A DNA stretch of 25,011 nt. Source: Bacteroidales bacterium. Lineage in GTDB: Bacteria > Bacteroidota > Bacteroidia > Bacteroidales > SM23-62. Below are positions 15,742 through 23,206 of the stretch, piece by piece. The notes beneath the pieces are model-generated. The model searched no databases and was not told the origin of the DNA. It worked only from the letters and a program-made list of their open reading frames with translations. Location: NCBI GenBank assembly GCA_016783865.1, contig JADHVS010000044.1, positions 1 through 25,011 of the forward strand, given 5' to 3'. Position numbers and translations under genes: made by a program. Numbering within the stretch: the stretch's first letter is position 1; the number at the start of each line of letters is the position of its first letter.

Positions 15742-16825
15742 AATCCCCCGGTGGTACCAGGGCATAATCTTCCAGGTCTTTGATCCCTCGCAGAAACTCT
15801 GCCACATCCATTCTTTTCTTACCAGCCTGCTGGAGGTTAAGGATGGTGATGTATCCGTCCGTTGCGGCAATTTCCAGTTGCGTTTTATAATCGGTTATAA
15901 TGGTACCCGGTGAATGGATCGGGTGAATCCTGCGAGCGCATTCCCCGTAGCTTGCTGCGGGGTTAGCGAGCGCAATTAAAAATTTATATAAAGGATCGAT
16001 GATTCCTCGCAGCTTGCTGCGAGGAGAGTCAATGGTTTCTTTCTGGGCAGTAAAAATTTTCAGAAACAGGATGTCTCCATCTTCTTTTTGCCATTCTGAC
16101 CAGGCACCCGGAAAAGGACTGAGCCCACGAATAAAATTATAAATCTGATCTACCTTTTCATTCCATTTTATTCTGCAGTCTTCTGTAAATATTTTGGGTG
16201 CTTTTTTAAGTTCAATTCTTTCTTCGATCAAGTCGCGCTGGTCAATGGTAGTGACATTACCCAAAATAATTTTACCGACAGTTTCCTCAACCAGACTGGC
16301 TCCTGACATCATTAACCTGTCGTGTAATTCACCGGCCGTTTCATCGGGAGAAATATCGAGCTTTTCCTGAAGAATAATATTACCGGTATCAATATCATGG
16401 CGGATAAAAAAGGTGGTTATTCCGGTGATTTTTTCCCCGTTAATAATTGCCCAGTTTATGGGTGCCGCACCCCGGTACTGAGGGAGAAGGGATGCATGCA
16501 AATTTATGGTACCCGACGGCGGAAGTTCCCAGACAACTTCGGGTAACATACGGAATGCAACAACTACCTGCAAATCGGGATTTAGTTTCTTCAGTTCCCG
16601 GATGAATCCCGGATCTTTAAGTTTTTCTGGTTGTAAAACAGGGATCCCATTTTCCAGGGCACACTGTTTAACAGGTGAAGGGAGTATCTTTCGGCCGCGG
16701 CCAGAAGGTTTGTCGGGAGCGGTGACCACACCCGCTACCTGGTATCCGGCTTTTATCAGGGAGAGCAGGGATTGGACAGCAAAGGAGGGTGTGCCCATAA
16801 AAACTATCCGAAAATCCTTATTCAT
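15740..16825 (-). CDS. fmt: Methionyl-tRNA formyltransferase with an in-frame palindromic insertion
   Basis: The enzyme formylates initiator Met-tRNA using 10-formyl-tetrahydrofolate. The N-terminal domain has IVFMGTPSFAV (residues 7-17) and the catalytic set Asn108, His110 (INLHASLLPQYRGAAPINWA) and Asp144 (RHDIDTGNI), all intact. The C-terminal tRNA-binding domain follows (FIRGLSPFPGAW; then GTIITDYKTQLEIAATDGYI and LQQAGKKRMDVAEFLRG). At 361 residues it is about 45 longer than the usual 310-315. The excess is mainly residues 265-303, between KIFTAQKE and HSPGTII, a loop of the C-terminal domain. That stretch is encoded by two 20-bp palindromes and their spacer. The frame stays open, so a functional protein is likely. 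The ATG lies 14 bp after ribBA, and the gene closes the lptG-ribBA operon. The stop codon overlaps heptamer array F. Confidence 0.95.
   Translation of the reverse strand: MNKDFRIVFMGTPSFAVQSLLSLIKAGYQVAGVVTAPDKPSGRGRKILPSPVKQCALENGIPVLQPEKLKDPGFIRELKKLNPDLQVVVAFRMLPEVVWELPPSGTINLHASLLPQYRGAAPINWAIINGEKITGITTFFIRHDIDTGNIILQEKLDISPDETAGELHDRLMMSGASLVEETVGKIILGNVTTIDQRDLIEERIELKKAPKIFTEDCRIKWNEKVDQIYNFIRGLSPFPGAWSEWQKEDGDILFLKIFTAQKETIDSPRSKLRGIIDPLYKFLIALANPAASYGECARRIHPIHSPGTIITDYKTQLEIAATDGYITILNLQQAGKKRMDVAEFLRGIKDLEDYALVPPGD
15917..16033 (-). mobile_element. Palindromic repeat insertion inside fmt (RPE-like)
   Basis: About 117 bp (39 codons) interrupt fmt without breaking the frame. The insertion holds two palindromes with 9-bp arms around TT: CCTCGCAGC/GCTGCGAGG (16005-16024, perfect) and CCCCGTAGC/GCTGCGGGG (15943-15962, one wobble). 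They are 62 bp apart, start to start, and separated by AT-rich sequence. In the sense frame the palindromes read as SPRSKLRG and NPAASYGE. The boundaries are estimated from where normal Fmt sequence stops and resumes. The parallel is the Rickettsia palindromic elements, which also insert in frame in protein genes. No transposase is present, so mobility would depend on factors elsewhere. Confidence 0.75.
15932..15974. repeat. 9-bp direct repeats GCGAGCGCA flanking a palindrome in fmt
   Basis: GCGAGCGCA occurs at 15932-15940 and again at 15966-15974, on either side of the 20-bp palindrome at 15943-15962, with TT and TTA between. This resembles a target-site duplication, though it could also be part of a larger compound repeat unit. 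Confidence 0.6.
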
Positions 16826-16839
16826 TGATACGGAATAAT

Positions 16840-18117
16840 CTATTGATTATCATTATCCTCCGGCTCATATCGGGCCAGATCGAGGAAATGTCCCATTTTA
16901 TCTTTTTTAGTCTGAAGATAAAAGGCGTTATGCTCATTCGGGGTGATTTCCAGGGAAATATTCTCAACTATCTTGAGACCGTATCCTTCCAGGCCAGCTC
17001 TTTTAACCGGGTTGTTAGTCATCAGTTTGATCTTACCCAGGCCAAGTTCATGTAAGATATTTGCGCCGACACCATAATCCCGTTCATCCGGACTGAATCC
17101 CAGATCGAGGTTGGCCTCCACTGTGTCACGCCCCTGTTCCTGCAACTTGTATGCTTTAATTTTATTGAATAATCCTATACCACGTCCCTCCTGGTTCATA
17201 TAGATAATTGCTCCCTTCCCGGCATTATCAATCATCTCCATGGCTTTGTGTAATTGAGCGCCACAATCACAACGGTAGGATCCGAAAATATCACCTGTCA
17301 TACAGGATGAATGGACCCTGACGAGTACCGGTTCATCCTTCGACCACGATCCTTTTATCAGGGCAAGATGTTCCATCCCGTTTGATTTCTGGATAAAGGG
17401 TATCAGCCGGAATTCCCCAAATTGAGTAGGCAAATTCACTTCCACTCCCTTGATCACGATACTTTCTGATTTCAGTCTGTATGCGATCAGGTCTTTGATG
17501 GTAATTATTTTTACATTGAATCGCCTGGCAATTCCCATTAATTCAGGCAACCTGGCCATTGTACCATCCTCACTCATTATTTCCACCAATGCCCCTCCGG
17601 GAGGTAATCCGGCAAGTATTGTAAGATCTACTGTGGCTTCAGTATGGCCTGTACGCCTGAGTACTCCTTTGTTTTTGGCTTTCAGTGGGAAAATATGTCC
17701 GGGTCGGGCCAGATCACCCGGCCGGGTGGCCGGATTTACCAGCGCTTTTACGGTTTTGGCTCTGTCGCTGGCAGAGATCCCTGTTGTGGTTCTGTGTCCA
17801 ATCAGGTCGACAGATACAGTAAAGGCGGTACCATGGAGGCTGGTGTTTTTTCCCACCATCAGACCAAGTTCCAGTTCTTCACATCTTTCCTCAGAAAGTG
17901 CAGCACAAATCAAACCACGGCCATGTTTGGCCATAAAATTGATTTTCTCGGAGGTAATCAGTTCTGCAGCGGTAATAAAATCCCCCTCATTCTCCCTGTC
18001 TTCATCGTCCACAACAATAATAATCCCTCCTTTCCGGATATCTTCAATGGCTTCGTCAATACTATTGAACTGGATTTTATTGTTTTCCTTCGACTCTGCT
18101 GGTTGGTTGCCAAACAT
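16840..18117 (-). CDS. ribBA: Bifunctional 3,4-dihydroxy-2-butanone 4-phosphate synthase / GTP cyclohydrolase II
   Basis: The 425-residue protein joins two riboflavin-pathway enzymes. The N-terminal RibB domain (about 17-215) makes dihydroxybutanone phosphate from ribulose 5-phosphate. It carries [18 protein letters not shown] (residues 35-52), [11 protein letters not shown], the [11 protein letters not shown] segment and [12 protein letters not shown]. The C-terminal RibA domain (about 220-420) opens GTP. It shows the zinc cysteines in [19 protein letters not shown] and the catalytic [21 protein letters not shown] and LMTNNPVKR motifs. Both active sites look complete. The start at 18117 overlaps the upstream glycosyltransferase by 41 bp. 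No other ATG precedes the conserved region, which begins near residue 16, so the overlap is probably real. No FMN riboswitch can be placed, since the upstream sequence is coding. Confidence 0.96.
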   Translation of the reverse strand: MFGNQPAESKENNKIQFNSIDEAIEDIRKGGIIIVVDDEDRENEGDFITAAELITSEKINFMAKHGRGLICAALSEERCEELELGLMVGKNTSLHGTAFTVSVDLIGHRTTTGISASDRAKTVKALVNPATRPGDLARPGHIFPLKAKNKGVLRRTGHTEATVDLTILAGLPPGGALVEIMSEDGTMARLPELMGIARRFNVKIITIKDLIAYRLKSESIVIKGVEVNLPTQFGEFRLIPFIQKSNGMEHLALIKGSWSKDEPVLVRVHSSCMTGDIFGSYRCDCGAQLHKAMEMIDNAGKGAIIYMNQEGRGIGLFNKIKAYKLQEQGRDTVEANLDLGFSPDERDYGVGANILHELGLGKIKLMTNNPVKRAGLEGYGLKIVENISLEITPNEHNAFYLQTKKDKMGHFLDLARYEPEDNDNQ

Positions 18118-19255
18118 TGGTTTTTCTTCCTGTTAAAAATTTGATGAACCCTATCAAAAGGGCCAGGTTCATACTATAAAAATGTGTAATGAACCGCAAA
18201 AGTACTATATGTAATCCAATTTTCCTTATCAGGAGATCAATAAATGGAAGCAGCAGAAGGGCTAACTGGCCGAATATGGTGACCGTGTAAACAAGGTTTT
18301 TTTCGTAAATGAATGCATTTGAAATCAATGCCAGTAAAAGGAAAAAAGGAACCAGCCAGCGCAGGATCTTATGGGAAAGAAAGCAAAAGGCCAGGCCGGT
18401 GAAGGGTGGCCACAGCATATATCCGAATGATCTCAGGTTCTGGAAATTTCCTGAAGAGATCCTGATTTTTCTGCGAAACTCCTCTTTTATCTGATTTTGC
18501 ACGTCTTCGTAACAAATGGCGTTGTTCTCCTGGATGCTTTTTTTCTTTTTTTCCAGCACCTTCATGGTTATGTAAAAATCGTCCACTGTATATCCTTCAG
18601 GCACTTGAGAGTACAGCTCATAGCGCACTGCATAACATCCGCCGAATGCACCCATCATGGTACCCCATATTTTCCCCTCATAATATTTTAACCGTAGCTC
18701 CCTGGAAATAAATGAGGATTCCTGAATGGAGATCCCCGTTTTGTCCTTATTGGAATTAAGCAGATTACTTCCAACCAATCCTATGTCTTTGTTTTTGAAG
18801 TGCTTAGCCAGCTCGAAAAGAGTATTTTCAGAAAACATTACATTGGCATCAGAAAGGACCAGAATTTCACCCCGCGCTTTATTCCGCAATTCGTTGATCA
18901 CCTCTCCCTTGCCTCTTCTTTGCCCGAAAGCAAAGAAATGCAATCCGGGATTATCGCTGGAATAAATGTTCATTATTTCATTCGTTTTATCGGTGGAGGC
19001 ATCGGATCCGATAAGTAACTCAAATTGTTCCTCCGGATAATCGGTACTAAAAATGCTTCTTACTTTTTCAATTATCACCTTCTCCTCGTTATGAACAGCC
19101 ATGATAACAGAGATAAAAGGCAATTCATCCTCCCGCGAAAAAAGAATGTCGTTTTGTTTTTTACTGGAAGCTAAAATTTTAAGAATCAGGGGGAACAGCA
19201 AGTAGGTATGCAGAATCATGAATACAGAAACCCAGAAAACAATGCCCCAGATCAT
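18077..19255 (-). CDS. Membrane-bound family 2 glycosyltransferase
   Basis: The 392-residue protein has an N-terminal membrane segment (residues 2-26), a GT-A glycosyltransferase 2 domain (about 46-270) and about three C-terminal membrane segments (280-380). GT2 landmarks are [14 protein letters not shown] near 49-62, [15 protein letters not shown], the donor/metal motif [23 protein letters not shown], and the general-base region [27 protein letters not shown] occupies the place of the QxxRW motif. It probably adds a sugar to a lipid-linked or surface glycan at the inner membrane; donor and acceptor are not known. It overlaps the preceding GT4 gene by ATGA, and its 3' end overlaps ribBA by 41 bp, so it belongs to the lptG-fmt operon. 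Its short lysine/glutamate tail lies in the overlap. Confidence 0.9.
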   Translation of the reverse strand: MIWGIVFWVSVFMILHTYLLFPLILKILASSKKQNDILFSREDELPFISVIMAVHNEEKVIIEKVRSIFSTDYPEEQFELLIGSDASTDKTNEIMNIYSSDNPGLHFFAFGQRRGKGEVINELRNKARGEILVLSDANVMFSENTLFELAKHFKNKDIGLVGSNLLNSNKDKTGISIQESSFISRELRLKYYEGKIWGTMMGAFGGCYAVRYELYSQVPEGYTVDDFYITMKVLEKKKKSIQENNAICYEDVQNQIKEEFRRKIRISSGNFQNLRSFGYMLWPPFTGLAFCFLSHKILRWLVPFFLLLALISNAFIYEKNLVYTVTIFGQLALLLLPFIDLLIRKIGLHIVLLRFITHFYSMNLALLIGFIKFLTGRKTNVWQPTSRVEGKQ

Positions 19256-20463
19256 AATAGTTCCTCTTTATAAAAATCGGTCAACTTCTTTGACAATACT
19301 AAATTATCAAAATTTTCTGTAACTAACTTTCTCGCATTGGTACCTATTGTCATAATCCTTTCCGGACTTGCTATCAGAGTGTCAATCCATGAAATGAATT
19401 CCTTCGCTGTATTTGCAATCAATATATCCTGCTCATGGGTAACGGTGATCCCTTCGGCGCCGATTGCTGTTGTAATGATGGTTTTCATCATAGCCATACC
19501 TTCCAGGATTTTAATCCGTATACCACTTCCCGAGAAAAGCGGCACAACCATAATGGAGTGGTCACGCATAAATTGAAGGGCATCTTCAATTTCTCCACAA
19601 TTAATAACATGGTCATGAAGTTTTTTCCCCTTAAAATAGAAATCCGAATTTCGTCCCGCTATATAAAATTTTAGCGCCGGATACTTTATATTTACAGTTG
19701 GCCATACATGCCCGAAAAACCAGTCGAGACCCTCAGTGTTTGGTCCCCAATCAAGCGAACCAATAAAAAACAGACTGGTTTTCTCCGGGGGACCTGCTGT
19801 GTTGTATGTTGACATATCAATCCCGGCCTGGCAGGTAAATTGGGGGGTTTTTACACCCATCTGACGAAATCCTGCAAGATCTGTTTCGGATATTGGGACC
19901 AAAGCATCAATTTTTCCCAAAAGATTTGTTTCAAGATTTTTGATTCTCCTTTTCAATACATTCAGGTAGAATTTAATGAAAGGATTTCCGGTAGCTGCTG
20001 CCCTGCGTTCCCAGATCATATACTCCATATTATGAGCCCTGAAAGAGATCTTTGCATCACTCAGCCCCCGAATCACCGGAATACAGAAATCAAGATATGG
20101 CCCTTCTGTTTGAATGATGTCAAAAGACTGTGATTCCAGTATGTCTTTTAGTCGTAAAAGGTATTCTTGTGATCTGAACCTGAGCGCATTGTAAGGTGTC
20201 TTTGAGAAGAGCAGGTTTAGGATGAGCCTGATCACCCGGATCTTTGTATTGACATTAACTATGGTGAATTTGATTTTATTTTTCAGACTTGCCGGGATCT
20301 CTTCGGGAGGTGTGAAATGTTTTGTCGTATTCATTGTAAGCAACCAGATCTCGTGACCGGATGCTGCCAGTCCCTGTGCCATATTCAGTATGGCGATAGC
20401 TTCACCGTCGCGTGGAGGGTATGGATTCTTTTTCGAAAGGATCAGAATTTTCATTCGTATCAT
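19252..20463 (-). CDS. Family 4 (GT-B) glycosyltransferase
   Basis: The 403-residue protein has a GT-B layout. Its N-terminal acceptor domain starts with MKILILSKKNPYPPRDGEAI, where the glycine-rich start and PPRDG are typical of GT4/GT1. The C-terminal nucleotide-sugar domain contains FIGSLDWGPNTEGLDWF (about 233-249), LKFYIAGRNSD, MVVPLFSGSGIRIKILEGMAMMK and TTAIGAEGI, including the E-x-x-x-A/M nucleotide-binding signature around KILEGMA. No signal peptide or membrane helices are seen, so it acts on the cytoplasmic face. The start at 20463 overlaps the lptG-like stop by ATGA. A second ATG nine bases in (20454) is also possible. Paired with the following GT2 gene it may extend a surface or lipid-linked glycan. 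The sugars are unknown. Confidence 0.9.
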   Translation of the reverse strand: MIRMKILILSKKNPYPPRDGEAIAILNMAQGLAASGHEIWLLTMNTTKHFTPPEEIPASLKNKIKFTIVNVNTKIRVIRLILNLLFSKTPYNALRFRSQEYLLRLKDILESQSFDIIQTEGPYLDFCIPVIRGLSDAKISFRAHNMEYMIWERRAAATGNPFIKFYLNVLKRRIKNLETNLLGKIDALVPISETDLAGFRQMGVKTPQFTCQAGIDMSTYNTAGPPEKTSLFFIGSLDWGPNTEGLDWFFGHVWPTVNIKYPALKFYIAGRNSDFYFKGKKLHDHVINCGEIEDALQFMRDHSIMVVPLFSGSGIRIKILEGMAMMKTIITTAIGAEGITVTHEQDILIANTAKEFISWIDTLIASPERIMTIGTNARKLVTENFDNLVLSKKLTDFYKEELL

Positions 20464-21944
20464 TCAACTTCCACGGATTTACGGGACAATAGTTTAAAAG
20501 GCTGTTTCAGGCTCCTGAAGAAATGTGTGTAGGTGTCCAGGTTCATAATGGTTGAGTCGGTGGCTGCTTTGTAGGTAAGCCAAATTCCCATCGGGAACAG
20601 AATAACTGCTGAGATCCACATGCCCTGGAAAGGAGTAATGATGCTTTCCCGGGCAAATTTCTCGCCGGAGAGGGAAATGATGTAATAGAAGATAAAGAAC
20701 AGAATGGAAATTACTGTTGGCATACCCAGTCCCCCCTTCCTGATGATGGCACCAAGGGGGGCACCGATGAAAAAGAAAATAAAACAGGCAAATGAAAGGG
20801 TAAACTTTCTTTGGATCTCGATCTGGTATTTTCTGAGCCGCCTTGTTTTGCTGTCTGTATTGGTATATGTGGTAGTTATATAGTTCATCGAAGCCCTTGC
20901 CTGAGTTAAAGCCTGGTTTATCGATTGCAACTGATTCTGACTCGACAGGGAAGCCAGCAGGCTGTCCATTTTTAAAACATAAATCTTTGGTGCGGAAGAA
21001 TCCCGGATGTGCTCAACAGGTCTTCCCCGCCCACCCCTGAAGGAGGCGTAGGTGGCCCTGTTCAGGCTCTGATTAAGACCGTAGTAAAGTATTTTTATGT
21101 CTTTCACAATAGAGTCTTCATAATATCGTAACTGCGATAGACTCAACATATTGTAATTGCCCTTGAAGAGTGATTCATCTGTCCGGTCCAAACCAAAGCC
21201 CTTCATCTCGATCATCATCACCTGCTCCTCGAAGGCATCTCTTCGGAGAGGGTAAGTGAAGTCTCTCCTGTTCCGGCGGTCGGTTTGTATTTCATCATAT
21301 GTTTTGCCATGATACAGTGTGATCACCAGGTATTTTTCATCGACTGTCATTTTCATCGTCCCGGAGTCAGCATAGGTTACTTTATTGTTTCCATTTCTGT
21401 CTGAGTGATCATAAATTCGCAGATCATATAACATACCCGACCGTGTATCCTTATCACCGATCCGGATACTGTATCCTTCAATGCCATTATAGAAAATCCC
21501 TTCAGCTATATAAAATTCAGGACGCTGCCGTTGGATGTCGTATAGCAAGGACCTCATTTTCAGATTGGCAACAGGGAGTACATTGTTTGAAAAATAAAAT
21601 GCACCTACGCAGATCGCCAATGTTAAAAAAATGAGTGGTTTCATTATCCTTGGAAGAGATATTCCTGATGATTTTAGTGCAGTGAGCTCATTGTATTCGC
21701 CCAGGTTGCCAAAGGTCATCAGGGCTGCCATGAGCAATGCCAGAGGCAGGGCCAGCGGGACCATACTGGTACAGAGATACAGCAGGAATTCGGCAATAAT
21801 ATTTATTTCAAGCCCCTTGCCGATCAAATCGTTGATGTACTTGAAAAGAAATTGCATGACCAGTACAAAGATGACAATGCAGAAAGTCAGGAGGAACGGG
21901 CCAAGAAAGGATTTTAATACCAGCAGGTGCAGTCTTTTAACCAT
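20460..21944 (-). CDS. LptF/LptG family lipopolysaccharide-export permease
   Basis: The 494-residue protein matches the YjgP/YjgQ permeases that, with LptB, extract LPS from the inner membrane and pass it to the Lpt bridge. Three N-terminal membrane segments (about 14-34, 52-74, 101-121) flank the conserved cytoplasmic coupling stretch FGNLGEYNELTALKSSGISLPRIM (78-101). A periplasmic beta-rich domain spans about 130-370, and three membrane segments (about 385-465) close the protein, including GAPLGAIIRKGGLGMP. It is longer than E. coli LptF/G (about 360) because of the periplasmic part, as is usual in Bacteroidota. Whether it acts as LptF or LptG is not decided by sequence alone. It heads the run lptF/G - GT4 - GT2 - ribBA - fmt with ATGA coupling to the next gene. 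Two glycosyltransferases beside an LPS exporter fit an envelope role. Confidence 0.93.
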   Translation of the reverse strand: MVKRLHLLVLKSFLGPFLLTFCIVIFVLVMQFLFKYINDLIGKGLEINIIAEFLLYLCTSMVPLALPLALLMAALMTFGNLGEYNELTALKSSGISLPRIMKPLIFLTLAICVGAFYFSNNVLPVANLKMRSLLYDIQRQRPEFYIAEGIFYNGIEGYSIRIGDKDTRSGMLYDLRIYDHSDRNGNNKVTYADSGTMKMTVDEKYLVITLYHGKTYDEIQTDRRNRRDFTYPLRRDAFEEQVMMIEMKGFGLDRTDESLFKGNYNMLSLSQLRYYEDSIVKDIKILYYGLNQSLNRATYASFRGGRGRPVEHIRDSSAPKIYVLKMDSLLASLSSQNQLQSINQALTQARASMNYITTTYTNTDSKTRRLRKYQIEIQRKFTLSFACFIFFFIGAPLGAIIRKGGLGMPTVISILFFIFYYIISLSGEKFARESIITPFQGMWISAVILFPMGIWLTYKAATDSTIMNLDTYTHFFRSLKQPFKLLSRKSVEVE

Positions 21945-22018
21945 TTTCTTCTTAATTACACCATCTTATCTAACGCTCACCTTGAAGTAGTTATTATATT
22001 AATGTTTGCCGGTTGGAA

Positions 22019-22396
22019 TCAGAGACCAATAACATGTTTGAGTTCGCCGATCTGGGTATCCCACAGGTCGATGGAATCATTTTTCTCATCTTCCTCAGCA
22101 AAATCAGTTATCAGCAACGATACATCACCAGTAAGCTCGTCCTGAGTTATACGAAATTCGAAAAATGTTTTTATATCCACATCGGATACCCAATGGAAAC
22201 GAATAAATATATTTTCTTTTTTCAAAATAACTTCCGCCTCCTGCTCAGTACCTTCCCAGATAAAAGTGAAGACTTTTCCCTGTAAGTTCACATCATCAGC
22301 AAACCATTCAGAAAGTCCTCCGGGGGTACTCAACCTGTTATATAGAACTTTTGGAGAGGAGTTTATAGTATACTCCAGTTCAAATTTCTTTTTCAT
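22019..22396 (-). CDS. START-like domain protein (SRPBCC superfamily)
   Basis: This 125-residue cytoplasmic protein starts MKKKFELEYTINSSPKVLYN and continues with LSTPGGLSEWFADDV, a beta-rich core (FTFIWEGTEQEAEVILKKEN) and a C-terminal helix around residues 105-125. This is the pattern of the START-like/AHSA1 proteins found widely in Bacteroidota. Such proteins form a hydrophobic cavity for an unknown ligand. Length and start agree with the family. It lies 74 bp upstream of the lptF/G gene on the same strand and may be cotranscribed. No function has been firmly assigned to the family. Confidence 0.85.
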   Translation of the reverse strand: MKKKFELEYTINSSPKVLYNRLSTPGGLSEWFADDVNLQGKVFTFIWEGTEQEAEVILKKENIFIRFHWVSDVDIKTFFEFRITQDELTGDVSLLITDFAEEDEKNDSIDLWDTQIGELKHVIGL

Positions 22397-22517
22397 TCAG
22401 ATTCGGAAATAAATAATAGTTAATGCAATATAACAAAAAAATGAAGAATGAAAAATCAATTATTCAGCGTATTCTGGTCCTTTTCTAAGGATATTATTGA
22501 CTTAGGAACTGCAACAA

Positions 22518-23024
22518 CTAATAAATCTTACTCTTCACATTTTTCAGGTTCTTAACCAGCTTGCGGTTTTCATTACGTGCTTTTTCCAGCTTTAAGGTTA
22601 GTGAATCAGATTGGTTATAGATGTACTCAAGATTATCTGAGATGTCGGTGAAGATTTTGACTGTATTTTCCGGAGTGATTTGCCCTGCCCGGACCTGGTT
22701 GATGATGGGGCCCATATCCTGCTGTAAATTTGATATTCCTGCTTTCAGACTGGTATACTCAGCCTCCAGTTCATCAAGGAAAACAGTAAGTGATTCAAGT
22801 TCTCCATCCATTTTTTCAACAATAAGCTCAGTATCACCCGGAAGTCTGAGTGTGATCCGGCCTATAAATGGAGAACCGATAAACAGAAATCCAAGGATCA
22901 AAGCAAAAATCCTGTATTTACCCAGCTCATGATTCTTCATAAACTCATACAAAACGGCAGCTACAATGAAAATGCCTGCCAGAATGGCGACATAGAAGGC
23001 TACAATTGTCAGGTTCTCTTTCAT
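22518..23024 (-). CDS. Hypothetical protein with two membrane segments and a coiled coil
   Basis: I do not recognise this 168-residue protein. It has two hydrophobic segments (about residues 5-27 and 38-55) joined by a short basic loop (KNHELGKYR), then a mostly helical, charged region (about 64-168). Heptad-like hydrophobic spacing there suggests a coiled coil (EKMDGELESLTVFLDELEAE, ESARNEN-like and LKNVKSK regions). The second segment ends SPFIGRITLRLPGDTE, then the stalk. The layout looks like a small inner-membrane protein with a rod-like soluble domain. It is transcribed divergently from the TPR/OmpA gene, and the 182-bp gap holds at least the promoter of that gene. Coding support comes from a frame without competing ORFs and reasonable composition. 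Confidence 0.7.
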   Translation of the reverse strand: MKENLTIVAFYVAILAGIFIVAAVLYEFMKNHELGKYRIFALILGFLFIGSPFIGRITLRLPGDTELIVEKMDGELESLTVFLDELEAEYTSLKAGISNLQQDMGPIINQVRAGQITPENTVKIFTDISDNLEYIYNQSDSLTLKLEKARNENRKLVKNLKNVKSKIY

Positions 23025-23160
23025 GACATAATTATGATTAGGGATAAAAGTTAGCTAAATACCGGAAATTTTCCAACGGCGCAGTATTTACAGGCAAATC
23101 CGGTAAGGATTTTTTGATTGCGAAAACCCTGATTGTTAATATATTCTGAGATTTCCATGC

Positions 23161-23189
23161 TTGACTGTTCATGAATTATTATACTTTTG
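23161..23189 (+). promoter_or_regulatory. Bacteroidota-type promoter for the TPR/OmpA gene
   Basis: TTG (23161-23163) is followed after 18 bp by TACTTTTG (23182-23189), matching the TTG-N(about 19)-TAnnTTTG consensus of Bacteroidota. Transcription would start near 23195, giving a leader of only about 12 nt to the ATG at 23207. This is the best promoter match in the window. Confidence 0.6.
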
Positions 23190-23206
23190 GAAAATAAATG
23201 TTGCTT

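Noticed and set aside
17450..18136. Long plus-strand frame opposite ribBA and the GT2 end
   Set aside because: Serine/isoleucine-rich antisense shadow of ribBA; no motifs, and ribBA is certain.
18118..18300. FMN riboswitch upstream of ribBA
   Set aside because: The region is coding sequence of the GT2 gene and no RFN-type conserved blocks were seen.
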